NCBI GenBank assembly: GCA_012274175.1
Contig: JAAOZZ010000043.1
Span: 1 to 13,480 of the forward strand
Reading direction: 5' to 3'
DNA length: 13,480 nucleotides
From: Betaproteobacteria bacterium
Lineage (GTDB): Bacteria; Pseudomonadota; Gammaproteobacteria; Burkholderiales; Usitatibacteraceae
This document shows, piece by piece, positions 6,304-13,480 of this stretch. The number at the start of each line of letters is the position of its first letter. The first letter of the stretch is position 1. The notes beneath the pieces are model-generated. The model made no database searches. It was not told where the DNA came from and was given only the letters and a program-made list of their open reading frames with translations. Made by a program: the position numbers and the translations under genes.

Positions 6304-7973
6304 GGAGGCTGGCGATCGCGAGCCATGCCACGGCCGGCGCCGCCGTGCTGCTCGGTCCCGGCGGAGCGGTGGACGCGGCACGGTTCTTCACGGCCGCCGC
6401 GCGGCTGGCATCCGCGCTGCCGGAAGGCGGGCACGTCATCAACCTCTGCGATTCGCGGCACGGCTTCCTCCTGGGCTTCGCCGCGGCGCTCATGGCCGGC
6501 CGGGTGTCGCTGCTGCCGCCCGCCCGCGGACAGGAGGTCTGGAAGGCGCTGCAGCGGCGCTACCCGGGAGCCTGCGTGGTGAGCGAGATGGCGGTCCCCG
6601 GCGAGCGTTGCCTGGCGATAGCCCCCTTCCGCGGGGACCGCGCCCCGGGCCGGTTCGAGATGCCGGAGGTCGATGCCGATGCCGTTGCGGCGATACTCTT
6701 CACGTCGGGCAGCACCGGAGAGCCCGCGGCGCATGCCAAGACCTGGGGACAACTCTGTCGCGGCGCTGCGTTGCTCGCGGCAGCCCTCGGATGGGACGCG
6801 CGCCCCGCGCAAGCCATCGTGGGGAGCGTACCGCCCCAGCACATGTTCGGCCTCGAGAGCACGGTGGTGCTGCCATGGCGTGCCGGCATTCCGGTGCACG
6901 GGCATACGCCCCTGCTCGCTGCGGACCTGGAGAACGCGCTGCGCGAATGCGGCCGGCCCGCGTGGTGGATGACGACAGCCCTGCACATGCGAGCGCCGCT
7001 GCAGGCGGCCGCGGTCCTGCCAGGACTGCAAGGCATCGTCGCATCCACCATGAGCCTGCCTGCCGCGCTCGCGAGTGGCGCCGAGACGGCGTGGCGCGTG
7101 CCGGTGTTCGAAGTCTACGGTTCCACCGAAACCGGCGCGCTCGCCACCCGGCGCACCGCTTCGGAGGTGGAGTGGACGCCGCTACCGGGCGTAACACTTC
7201 ACCCGCAGGGCGAAGGCGAGGGGCAGCGCTTCCGTGCCGAGGGTCCGCACATCGATCCGCCCGTCATCCTCGGCGATTCCCTCGAGATCCAGACGGACGG
7301 TCGCTTCCGGTGGCTGGGGCGATCGGGCGACATGGTGAAGGTGGGCGGCAAGCGCGCTTCGCTCTCCGCGCTCAACGCCGCGCTCATCGGCATTCCGGGC
7401 GTCGCCGACGGCGTCTTTTCGCTCCCGCCGCCGGCGCGCTCCGGCGAGGCCCGGTCCGGGCGCGAGCCCCGGCTCGCCGCGTTCTTCGTGTCCGACGCGC
7501 TCGAGCCGGCACAGGTCCTCGAAGCGCTTCGCGCGCAAATCGATCCGGCCTTCCTGCCGCGTCCGATCCATCGCGTGGATCGCCTGCCGCGCAACGCCAC
7601 CGGAAAATTGCCCCAGGCGGCGCTGGACGAAATGTTCACGCGCTGGCAAGGCGCCCAGGCCATCGCCCCGGACCATCCCGCGTTGCCCGGCCATTTTCCG
7701 GGCGATCCCCTGGTGCCGGGCGTGACGGTGCTCGCTCGCGTGGCCGACGCCCTGCGTGCGCGCTTCGCGGATCGCGTGCCCGGCGAGCTCCTGCATGCCC
7801 GATTTCACCGGCCGCTCCGCCCGGGCGAGCCCTTCGCCATCGTGGCCCGGGAGGAAGGCGGGCGGGCACGGTTCGAAGTGCGGCGCGCGGGCGAAAACGA
7901 AGCGCAGGGCGGCGTGATCGCGAGCGGCGAGTGGGCCCTTGTGGGCGCCATGCCGAGTGTGCCCGGTCCATGA
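6300..7973 (+). CDS. AMP-forming acyl/aryl ligase fused to ApeI-like hotdog dehydratase domain
   Basis: A 557-residue, two-domain protein. Residues ~1-445 are an adenylate-forming ligase: P-loop TSGSTGEP (135-142), VYGSTETG (272-279), GRSGDMVKVGGKR (340-352) and the catalytic lysine K436 in RNATGKLP (431-438). It would activate an aromatic acid (for example 4-hydroxybenzoate or a cinnamate) and load it on the ACP. The N-terminus is shorter than in typical acyl-CoA synthetases. Residues ~450-550 are a hotdog domain with APDHPALPGHFPGDPLVPGV (456-475) and catalytic-type H465. In well-studied clusters the ligase and dehydratase are separate proteins. The FabZ glutamate, or the aspartate usual in ApeI-like proteins, appears replaced (VTVLARVADAL, 475-485), so dehydration may rely on another residue. 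The start is GTG in a GTGA overlap, and the stop overlaps the acyltransferase start in ATGA. Confidence 0.88.
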   Translation: MRRLAIASHATAGAAVLLGPGGAVDAARFFTAAARLASALPEGGHVINLCDSRHGFLLGFAAALMAGRVSLLPPARGQEVWKALQRRYPGACVVSEMAVPGERCLAIAPFRGDRAPGRFEMPEVDADAVAAILFTSGSTGEPAAHAKTWGQLCRGAALLAAALGWDARPAQAIVGSVPPQHMFGLESTVVLPWRAGIPVHGHTPLLAADLENALRECGRPAWWMTTALHMRAPLQAAAVLPGLQGIVASTMSLPAALASGAETAWRVPVFEVYGSTETGALATRRTASEVEWTPLPGVTLHPQGEGEGQRFRAEGPHIDPPVILGDSLEIQTDGRFRWLGRSGDMVKVGGKRASLSALNAALIGIPGVADGVFSLPPPARSGEARSGREPRLAAFFVSDALEPAQVLEALRAQIDPAFLPRPIHRVDRLPRNATGKLPQAALDEMFTRWQGAQAIAPDHPALPGHFPGDPLVPGVTVLARVADALRARFADRVPGELLHARFHRPLRPGEPFAIVAREEGGRARFEVRRAGENEAQGGVIASGEWALVGAMPSVPGP

Positions 7974-8818
7974 GCATCGCCTGGCGCCATCGTCCCGAGC
8001 GCGGCACTCCGGGCATGAAGCGGCTCATCATCTGGCTCGCGCTGCACGCCGGGAGGCCGCTTTGCCGCGTGCTGCTGGTGCCCATCAGCGCGTACTTCCT
8101 GGCGACGTCGCCGCGCGCCCGAAAGGCTTCGCGGGAATTCCTCACGCGCGCGCTGGGCCGGCCGGCCACCTGGCGAGACACGTTCCGGCACCTGTTCGTG
8201 TTCGGCACGACGTTGCTCGACCGGGTGTTCCTCCTGCGCGGCCGTCATCGGGACCTCGTGGTGGAAGTGAGTAATGCGACGGTATTCGAGGAAGCGATCG
8301 CCGCGGGCCGCGGTTGCCTGCTGCTGGGCTCGCACCTGGGCAGCTTCGAGATGCTGGGCGTCGTGGGCAGCGTCGAGCGAAGGCTCGTGATCAACATGGT
8401 GATGAACCTCCAGGACGGCACGGACCTGCGCGAGCTGCTCGCGGGCTCCGGGCAGGGCTTGCCCTATAACGTGATCGCCCTCGGCCATCCCGAGTCGATG
8501 CTGCGCGTGAGGGAATGCCTCGAGCGCGGCGAAGTGGTGGGCATCCTCGCCGACCGCGTCTATGGTGGGGAAGCCACGCAGGAGGTGCCGTTCCTCGGGG
8601 CGAGCGCGCGCTTTTCCCTGAGCCCGTTTCGCCTGGCGCGCATCACTGGCGCCCCGGCCGTGACGGCCTTCGCCCTGTTCCGCGGCGGCCGGCGCTACGA
8701 GATCGTATTCGAATCCCTGCACGCGCCGGAGCTCGCCGACTACGCGGCGATCCTCGAACGCCAGGCGCGGCGCTCGCCCTTCAACTGGTTCAACTTCTAC
8801 GAATTCTGGGCGGCATAA
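7970..8818 (+). CDS. Lysophospholipid/lipid A-type acyltransferase (LPLAT), stand-alone
   Basis: A 282-residue member of the LpxL/HtrB-like family. The H-X4-D/E catalytic motif is H122 to E127 in GSHLGSFEM (120-128). Further blocks are the N-terminal WRHRPERG (5-12), a membrane-associated helix (17-44), ADRVYGGEATQEVPFLG (194-210, the usual D-R.-..-PFLG substrate block) and the closing FNWFNFYEFW (271-280), typical of the aryl polyene-associated LPLATs. It probably transfers the finished polyene acyl chain from ACP to a lipid or glycolipid acceptor at the inner membrane. In many APE clusters this domain is fused to a family 2 glycosyltransferase. No such half is present here. ATG lies in an ATGA overlap with the ligase stop. 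Confidence 0.87.
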   Translation: MSIAWRHRPERGTPGMKRLIIWLALHAGRPLCRVLLVPISAYFLATSPRARKASREFLTRALGRPATWRDTFRHLFVFGTTLLDRVFLLRGRHRDLVVEVSNATVFEEAIAAGRGCLLLGSHLGSFEMLGVVGSVERRLVINMVMNLQDGTDLRELLAGSGQGLPYNVIALGHPESMLRVRECLERGEVVGILADRVYGGEATQEVPFLGASARFSLSPFRLARITGAPAVTAFALFRGGRRYEIVFESLHAPELADYAAILERQARRSPFNWFNFYEFWAA

Positions 8819-8821
8819 GCG

Positions 8822-9376
8822 ATGAGGCGAGCGGGCCTGGCGATCCTCCTTCTCGTTGCCGGAATCGCGCGGGCGGCGCCGGTATTCGACCTGGCGAGGC
8901 TGATGGAGCTGCTCGCCGCGTCCCCGTCGGGCGAAGTGCCCTACGTCGAGAAGAAATTCTCGGCGCTGCTCTCCGAGCCGGTGGTGAGCTCCGGCACGCT
9001 TTCCTATCGCCGACCCGACGTGGTGGAAAAGAACATGCAGGCGCCGCGGCAGGAGAGCCTGCGCATCGCGGGCGGGGAGATCACGGTCACGCGCAACGGC
9101 ACCCAAAAGCGCATGGCGCTTTCCGGCGAGCCGCTGCTCGCGGCCTTCGCCGCGAGCCTGCGCGGCGTGCTATCGGGGAACGCGGCGCTCCTGGATGAGT
9201 ACTATCGCCTGGCGCTCGGCGGCACCGAGGGCGACTGGAAGCTGGAGATGACGCCCATCGACGAGCAGATCGCCCGGTACGTGGAAAAGATCGTCGTCTC
9301 CGGAAGCGGCGGCCGCGTACGCAGCATCGAGGTGCGCGAAGCCGGCGGCGATCGATCGGTCCTGACGGTGGGCTAG
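8822..9376 (+). CDS. LolA-like outer-membrane lipoprotein carrier protein, periplasmic
   Basis: A 184-residue exported protein. The signal peptide is MRRAGLAILLLVAGIARA with likely cleavage after ARA (18). The mature part follows the LolA/LolB-like fold: FDLARLMELLA (22-32), VPYVEKKFSALLSEPVVSSG (39-58), TLSYRRPDVVEKNMQAP (59-75), then the strand-rich DWKLEMTP and SGGRVRSIEVREAGGDRSVLTV. Such proteins in aryl polyene clusters are thought to carry the lipidated product, or a lipoprotein, across the periplasm with the MMPL exporter encoded next. It lies 3 bp after the acyltransferase and 2 bp before the exporter gene. No lipobox is present. Confidence 0.85.
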   Translation: MRRAGLAILLLVAGIARAAPVFDLARLMELLAASPSGEVPYVEKKFSALLSEPVVSSGTLSYRRPDVVEKNMQAPRQESLRIAGGEITVTRNGTQKRMALSGEPLLAAFAASLRGVLSGNAALLDEYYRLALGGTEGDWKLEMTPIDEQIARYVEKIVVSGSGGRVRSIEVREAGGDRSVLTVG

Positions 9377-9378
9377 GC

Positions 9379-11685
9379 ATGGCGTTCCAGCGAGCCGGGA
9401 CGCGCTATTTCGCCGTGCTGCTGCTGCTGGCCGCGCTGGGCGCGGTCGCCTGGCGCGCGGTGCGAATCGAGGCCGATTTCTCCGCGTTCCTGCCGCCATC
9501 GACCACGCCCGAGCAGCGGTTGCTGGTGACGCAATTGCGCGAGGGGCTGGTCGCGCGCCTCATGCTGGTGGCGCTCCACGGCGGCGACGAGAAGGCGCTC
9601 GCGCGCGCGAGCCGTGCGCTGGCCGCGCGCCTCGATCGCGATCCGGCATTCGACTATGCCGCCAACGGCGCCATCGGCCAGTTCGCCGCGCAGCGCGAAG
9701 TGCTGATGCGCTATCGCTACGACCTGAGCCCCGCCATGTCCCCGGAGCGCTTCTCGGCAAGCGCCCTTCGCGCGGCGCTGGAAGACGACCTCGCGCAGAT
9801 GGCCTCTCCCGCCGGCGTGCTCGTGCGCGATACGCTCCCGCGCGACCCCACGGGCGAATTCCTCGCGACGCTGCGCCTGCTGGAGCCCGCGTCGGCGCCT
9901 GCGCGGCGCCAGGGCGTGTGGTTCAGCGCCGACGGCACGCGCGCCTTCCTCATCGCGCAGACGCGCGCGGCGGGATTCGACAGCGAGGGCCAGGCGGCCG
10001 CGATGGCCCGGGTGCGCGCCGTGCTCGCGGAAGTGGCCCCGCAAGTGCAGGCCACGCTTTCGGGTCCGGGCGTATTCGCGGCGGAATCGCGCCGGCTGAT
10101 CCGGGCCGATGCCCAGCGCCTCGGCGCGCTGTCCACCTTTGCGATCGTGTTGCTGCTCGTGTTCGTCTATCGATCGCCGCTCGCGGTGGCGCTGGTGCTC
10201 GTGCCGACCGCCTTCGGCCTGCTGGTGGGCGTGCTCGTGGTGCAGGCGGCGTTCGGCACCGTGCATGCGATCACGCTCGGCTTCGCCGCGACACTGGTGG
10301 GCGAGTCCGTCGATTATCCGAGCTACGTCCTGCTGAATACGTTGCCGGGGGAGACCGCGCGCCGCGCCGCGCGCCGCGTCGGCCGCACGCTCCTGCTGGC
10401 GGTGCTGACGACGGTCGCGAGCGCGCTGGCGCTGACCCTTTCCAGCTTCACCGGGCTCGCGCAGCTGGGCGTGCTCACCATGGTCGGCGTGGTGGTCGCG
10501 GGTCTCGCGTCGCACCGTCTCATTCCGTGGCTGCTGGGCGAGCGCGTGCTCGACTTTCCGCGGCTTCGCGTGCCGGTGAGCGCAGCCCTCGCCAACGCCT
10601 GGTGGCCGCGCATCGCCTCGCTCGTGGCCATCGCGGCCGCCGGCGCCGGGCTCGTGGCGACCCATCCGGGATGGTGGGAGACGGACCTGGCCAATATCAG
10701 CCCGGTGCCCGTCGCGATGCGTGCGCAGGATGCGAGCCTGCGCCGCGAGATGGATGCGCCGGAGCTGAACGTCTTCCTCGCCAGCCGCGGCGCGACCGAG
10801 GCCGCGGCGCTCGCGGCAGCGGAAGCGATGCTGCCGGCCCTCGAGCGCTGGCAGGGCGAGGGCGTGTTTCGCAGCTTCGATTCTCCCGCACGCTACCTGC
10901 CGTCGCCGGCGACCCAGGCCGCGCGGCTGCACGCGCTGCCCGATGCGGCTACCCTGGCGGCGAACTTGCGGGAAGCCCTGAAGGGCCTCGCATTCCGGCC
11001 CGATGCGTTCGAGCCGTTCCTGCGCGAAGCCGCCGCGGCTCGGGATGCGCCCTTGCTCACCCGTGCGGCGTATGCCGGCACGCCCCTGGGCACGAAGCTC
11101 GATGCACAGGTGCTGTCGCTCGACGGCCAGTGGCTCGTGCTCACGTCGCTGGGCGGCGTCACGGACGTCGATCGCGTCCGCGCCGCACTGGCCGCGCTTC
11201 CGGGTGCGAACACACAGCTTATCGACCTGAAGCGGATTTCCGCGGACATGCTCGACGGCTTTCGCCGCGAAGCGCTTCGCCAGGCTTCGCTGGGCGCACT
11301 CCTGATCTTCGTGCTTCTCGTGGTGGGGCTGCGCTCGCTCCGGCGCGCCGCGCGGGTTTCCGCGCCCACCGGCGCCGCGTTGCTGCTCACGGTGGGGCTG
11401 CTGGTCGCCGCGGGCCAGCGCATCGGCGTCTTCCACCTGGTGGCGCTGCTGCTGGTGCTGGGCGTGGGGCTCAACTACGCGCTCTTCTACGAACGGCCCC
11501 CCGCGGACGAGGCCGAACGCGAGCGCACGCGCCTCGCGCTCGCCCTCTGCAGCACTTCCACCCTGATCACCTTCAGTTGCCTGTCGCTCTCCGCAACCCC
11601 GGTGCTGCACGCGATAGGCGCCACCGTGGCCATCGGCGCCGTGCTCTCGCTGGTGCTCGCCGTGCTGTGGGCGCGGCCGCGCTAG
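9379..11685 (+). CDS. MMPL/RND-family lipid exporter of the aryl polyene operon
   Basis: A 768-residue inner-membrane transporter with the internal duplication of the RND superfamily. Membrane helix 1 is at 11-25, followed by a periplasmic loop (~30-245), a five-helix bundle (~250-390), helix 7 (~410-427), a second periplasmic loop (~430-630) and a second bundle (~632-764). The first bundle carries GFAATLVGESVDYPSY (301-316) with D312 at the proton-relay position. The matching place in the second bundle reads GVGLNYALFYERP, with Asn instead of the Asp seen in many members. Its likely job is to extract the lipid-linked polyene from the inner membrane and hand it to the LolA-like carrier. It is the last gene of the operon, and its TAG overlaps the stop of the convergent small gene. 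Confidence 0.88.
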   Translation: MAFQRAGTRYFAVLLLLAALGAVAWRAVRIEADFSAFLPPSTTPEQRLLVTQLREGLVARLMLVALHGGDEKALARASRALAARLDRDPAFDYAANGAIGQFAAQREVLMRYRYDLSPAMSPERFSASALRAALEDDLAQMASPAGVLVRDTLPRDPTGEFLATLRLLEPASAPARRQGVWFSADGTRAFLIAQTRAAGFDSEGQAAAMARVRAVLAEVAPQVQATLSGPGVFAAESRRLIRADAQRLGALSTFAIVLLLVFVYRSPLAVALVLVPTAFGLLVGVLVVQAAFGTVHAITLGFAATLVGESVDYPSYVLLNTLPGETARRAARRVGRTLLLAVLTTVASALALTLSSFTGLAQLGVLTMVGVVVAGLASHRLIPWLLGERVLDFPRLRVPVSAALANAWWPRIASLVAIAAAGAGLVATHPGWWETDLANISPVPVAMRAQDASLRREMDAPELNVFLASRGATEAAALAAAEAMLPALERWQGEGVFRSFDSPARYLPSPATQAARLHALPDAATLAANLREALKGLAFRPDAFEPFLREAAAARDAPLLTRAAYAGTPLGTKLDAQVLSLDGQWLVLTSLGGVTDVDRVRAALAALPGANTQLIDLKRISADMLDGFRREALRQASLGALLIFVLLVVGLRSLRRAARVSAPTGAALLLTVGLLVAAGQRIGVFHLVALLLVLGVGLNYALFYERPPADEAERERTRLALALCSTSTLITFSCLSLSATPVLHAIGATVAIGAVLSLVLAVLWARPR

Positions 11686-11689
11686 CGCG
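11678..11689. other. GC palindrome over two convergent stop codons
   Basis: CGCGCTAGCGCG is a perfect 12-bp palindrome centred on CTAG. The plus-strand stop of the exporter (11683-11685) and the minus-strand stop of the 46-residue gene (11684-11682) both use this CTAG. GGC (11675-11677) and GCC (11691-11693) can extend the stem past one bulged A. No T-run follows on either strand, so it is a doubtful intrinsic terminator, although it is the only terminator-like structure between the convergent operons. Confidence 0.5.
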
Positions 11690-11822
11690 AGCCCGCGCGC
11701 GGAGGGGCTGCGCCGGGATCCATGGCGGTACCCGCCTTGAGGGAGTGCTTCACGCTGAGCACCATGCCCACGACGATGATCACCACGATCGCGACGAGTA
11801 TCGCGAGAACGCGCTTGGGCAT
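11682..11822 (-). CDS. Small single-pass membrane protein, coupled to parC
   Basis: A 46-residue protein beginning MPKRVLAILVAIVVIIVVGM: a short basic start, one strong membrane segment (residues 5-23), then a hydrophilic tail ending DPGAAPPRAGSR. Its ATG overlaps the parC stop in TGATG, which supports it being translated. I do not recognise a family. The N-terminus could also pass as an uncleaved signal anchor. Its whole 3' end abuts the exporter gene with no spacer. Confidence 0.55.
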   Translation of the reverse strand: MPKRVLAILVAIVVIIVVGMVLSVKHSLKAGTAMDPGAAPPRAGSR

Positions 11823-13480
11823 CACTCGAAACCTTCCGGGCGCTTGAACGATCCCTGGAGGACGCGCCCGGTGCGCGCGCGCGGGCCGCGGTAGTGCTCG
11901 AGGGCCGCGGCGCTCACCGTGACGACCGAGCGCTTGTCGCCGCGACCCACCACCGCGACCTTCACGCCGCCCACGACGGCCGCGAGCGCGAGAAGGCGCT
12001 CGCCTTCGTGCAGGCGCATCGCCATCACGCCCTTGCCGCCCGCGGCGAGCTCCTTCACTTCCTCGAGCGGGAAGACCAGCAGGCGCCCTTCCTGGGAGAG
12101 CGCCGCCACTTCCGCGGCGCCCTGGGGGATGACCGTGGGAGCGAGGAGGGCTTCGCCCTCGTCCATGGACACGAACTGCTTGCCTGCACGCTGGCGCGTG
12201 ACGAAGTGCTCCATGCGCGCGCGCAGCGCGTTGCCGCCGCTCGTGGCCATGAGCACCGCGGCCTCGCCGGGCCCCGAGAGCATGCCGACGATGGGAGTGC
12301 CCTGGGTCTCGGCAAGCGAGCTCGCGGGCACGCCGTCGCCCTTGCCGCCGGGGATGTCTCCGGCACGCACGTTGAACACGCGGCCGTTGGCTCCGAAGAG
12401 CACCACCGGGTGCACGGTGCGCGTCTCCCGGATCGCGAGGGGCCCGTCGCCTTCCTTCCACCCGAGGGCTCCCTGGTCGATGCCGTGGCCCGAGCGCGTG
12501 CGCAGGAACCCGTTGCGCGAGACAACCACCGTCACCGGCTCGTCGGCGATCGTCTCCACCATCGAGACGGTGATGCGTTCGGCTTCCTCGATCATCGTGC
12601 GGCGCGCGTCCCCGAAGGCCGCGGCGTCGTCGCGCACTTCCTTCGCGGCGAGCTTGCGCCGCTCGGCGGGGGAGCCCAGCAGGCGCTTCAACGAGGCCGC
12701 TTCCTTGCGCAGCTCCGCCAGCTCCTTCTCGATCCGTATTCCCTCGAGGCGTGCCAGCTGCCGCAGGCGAATCTCGAGGATGTCCTCCGCCTGGCGCTCC
12801 GAGAGCGCGAACTTCTTCATGAGCTCAGGTCTAGGCTCGTCGGCGTTGCGGATCACCTTGATCACCTGCTCGATCGCGAGGTACGCGATCATCCGCCCGT
12901 CGAGGATGTGGACGCGGTCGGCCACCTCGTCGGCCCGATGGCGAAGGCGGCGCTCGAGCACCTCGAGGCGAAAGTGGGCCCAGTCGCCGATCGCCTCGGC
13001 GAGGCTCATCTGGCGGGGCCGGCCGTCGCGGCCGATGGCCACGAGGTTCAACGCCACGTTGGCCTCCATCGAGGTGTGGGCCAGGAGGAACGCCATCAGC
13101 TCGTCGGGCTCCACGCGGCTCGTGCGCGGCTCGAAGACCAGGCGCACGGGATGCTCGCCGTCGGAATCGTCCCGCGCGCCTTCGAGGAACGCCAGCGCCG
13201 CGGTCTTGAGGCTCGCCTGGTCGGGCGTGAGGGACTTCTTGCCGGCCCGCGTCTTGGGATTGGTGATCTCTTCGATGTCGGCCAGCACGCGCGCGGCCGA
13301 GGTGTTCGGCGGCAGTTGCGTGACGGCGACGCGATATTGCCCGCGCGCGAGCTTCTCCACGCTCCAGCGCGCTCGTACCCGCACGCTGCCGCGGCCCGAC
13401 TCGTAGGCGCGCTTGATCTCCTCGCGCGAGGAAATGATCTGCCCGCCGCCGGGAAAGTCGGGCCCCTTGATGCCCCGCAC
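11822..13480 (-). CDS. parC: DNA topoisomerase IV subunit A, C-terminal 552 residues (5' end outside window)
   Basis: The visible part begins within the breakage-reunion domain (MRGIKGPDFPGGGQIISSRE) and continues through the coiled-coil region with KFALSERQAEDILEIRLRQLARLEG (about 224-248) and the long EKELAELRKEAASLKRLLGS helix. It ends with the beta-pinwheel C-terminal domain (for example SRNGFLRTRSGHGID, GANGRVFNVRAGDIPGG, ATSGGNALRARMEHFVTRQRAGKQFV). The EAxILxLRL-type signature and a pinwheel shorter than in GyrA favour ParC over GyrA, and the lack of a clear GyrA box supports this. Full ParC is about 750 residues, so roughly 200 N-terminal residues, including the catalytic Tyr, are missing at the window edge. 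The protein decatenates daughter chromosomes with ParE. It is a housekeeping gene and marks the right boundary of the biosynthetic locus. Confidence 0.93.
   Translation of the reverse strand: MRGIKGPDFPGGGQIISSREEIKRAYESGRGSVRVRARWSVEKLARGQYRVAVTQLPPNTSAARVLADIEEITNPKTRAGKKSLTPDQASLKTAALAFLEGARDDSDGEHPVRLVFEPRTSRVEPDELMAFLLAHTSMEANVALNLVAIGRDGRPRQMSLAEAIGDWAHFRLEVLERRLRHRADEVADRVHILDGRMIAYLAIEQVIKVIRNADEPRPELMKKFALSERQAEDILEIRLRQLARLEGIRIEKELAELRKEAASLKRLLGSPAERRKLAAKEVRDDAAAFGDARRTMIEEAERITVSMVETIADEPVTVVVSRNGFLRTRSGHGIDQGALGWKEGDGPLAIRETRTVHPVVLFGANGRVFNVRAGDIPGGKGDGVPASSLAETQGTPIVGMLSGPGEAAVLMATSGGNALRARMEHFVTRQRAGKQFVSMDEGEALLAPTVIPQGAAEVAALSQEGRLLVFPLEEVKELAAGGKGVMAMRLHEGERLLALAAVVGGVKVAVVGRGDKRSVVTVSAAALEHYRGPRARTGRVLQGSFKRPEGFE

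Noticed and set aside
6608..8818. A 736-codon plus frame extending the acyltransferase upstream through the ligase gene
   Set aside because: The upstream part is the wrong frame of the ligase. The acyltransferase starts at 7970 with the family-type WRHRPERG N-terminus and an ATGA overlap.
9373..11610. A 745-codon open frame antisense to the exporter gene
   Set aside because: It is a GC-rich codon shadow: the product is rich in Arg, Gln, His and Gly with no recognisable domain, while the plus strand encodes a clear MMPL protein.
11919..13406. A 495-codon open frame on plus opposite parC
   Set aside because: Ser/Arg-rich, low-complexity translation with no domain. parC on the other strand is unmistakable.

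Overview
The window is about 70% GC and densely coded. Lipid A-type acyltransferase, LolA-like and RND/MMPL genes together with parC point to a Gram-negative, high-GC proteobacterium (beta- or gammaproteobacterial in style). I cannot name the species from the sequence alone.

The core (1379-11685) is a compact biosynthetic locus of the aryl polyene (APE) / xanthomonadin type: a type II ketosynthase system that builds a conjugated polyene and places it in the outer membrane. It has two divergent operons around a 262-bp control region (5101-5362). The leftward operon has overlapping genes for a condensing ketosynthase, a short chain-length-factor-like partner, a hotdog dehydratase and a flavin-dependent oxidoreductase with halogenase-type motifs. 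The rightward operon encodes an acyl carrier protein, a COG4648-type membrane protein, an AMP-forming acyl/aryl ligase fused to an ApeI-like hotdog domain, a lysophospholipid-type acyltransferase, a LolA-like periplasmic carrier and a two-domain MMPL exporter. By family knowledge the ligase loads an aryl starter on the ACP, the ketosynthase pair extends it, the hotdog enzymes dehydrate, the acyltransferase attaches the chain to a lipid carrier, and LolA/MMPL move the lipid outward.

The set looks minimal. Between its flanks I find no ketoreductase, no second full ketosynthase, no aromatic ammonia-lyase, no methyltransferase, no separate thioesterase and no glycosyltransferase. These functions must be borrowed from elsewhere (for example FabG for ketoreduction) or the product differs from known APEs.

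The control region holds a consensus -10 box (5236-5241), a long imperfect hairpin (5267-5302), and a nine-codon leader ORF (5334-5363) with a good Shine-Dalgarno whose stop overlaps the ACP start. This arrangement suggests post-transcriptional control and is the least explained part of the window.

Flanks: on the left, on the same strand as the leftward operon, lie a CPA2-type cation/proton antiporter (93-1334) and the first 32 codons of an exported protein (1-96). On the right, on the minus strand, lie the C-terminal 552 residues of topoisomerase IV subunit A (parC) and a translationally coupled 46-residue membrane protein. The stop codon of that small gene shares a CTAG with the stop codon of the convergent exporter gene. 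No IS element, tRNA, rRNA or CRISPR array was seen. The window holds no gene-free stretch over 300 bases.
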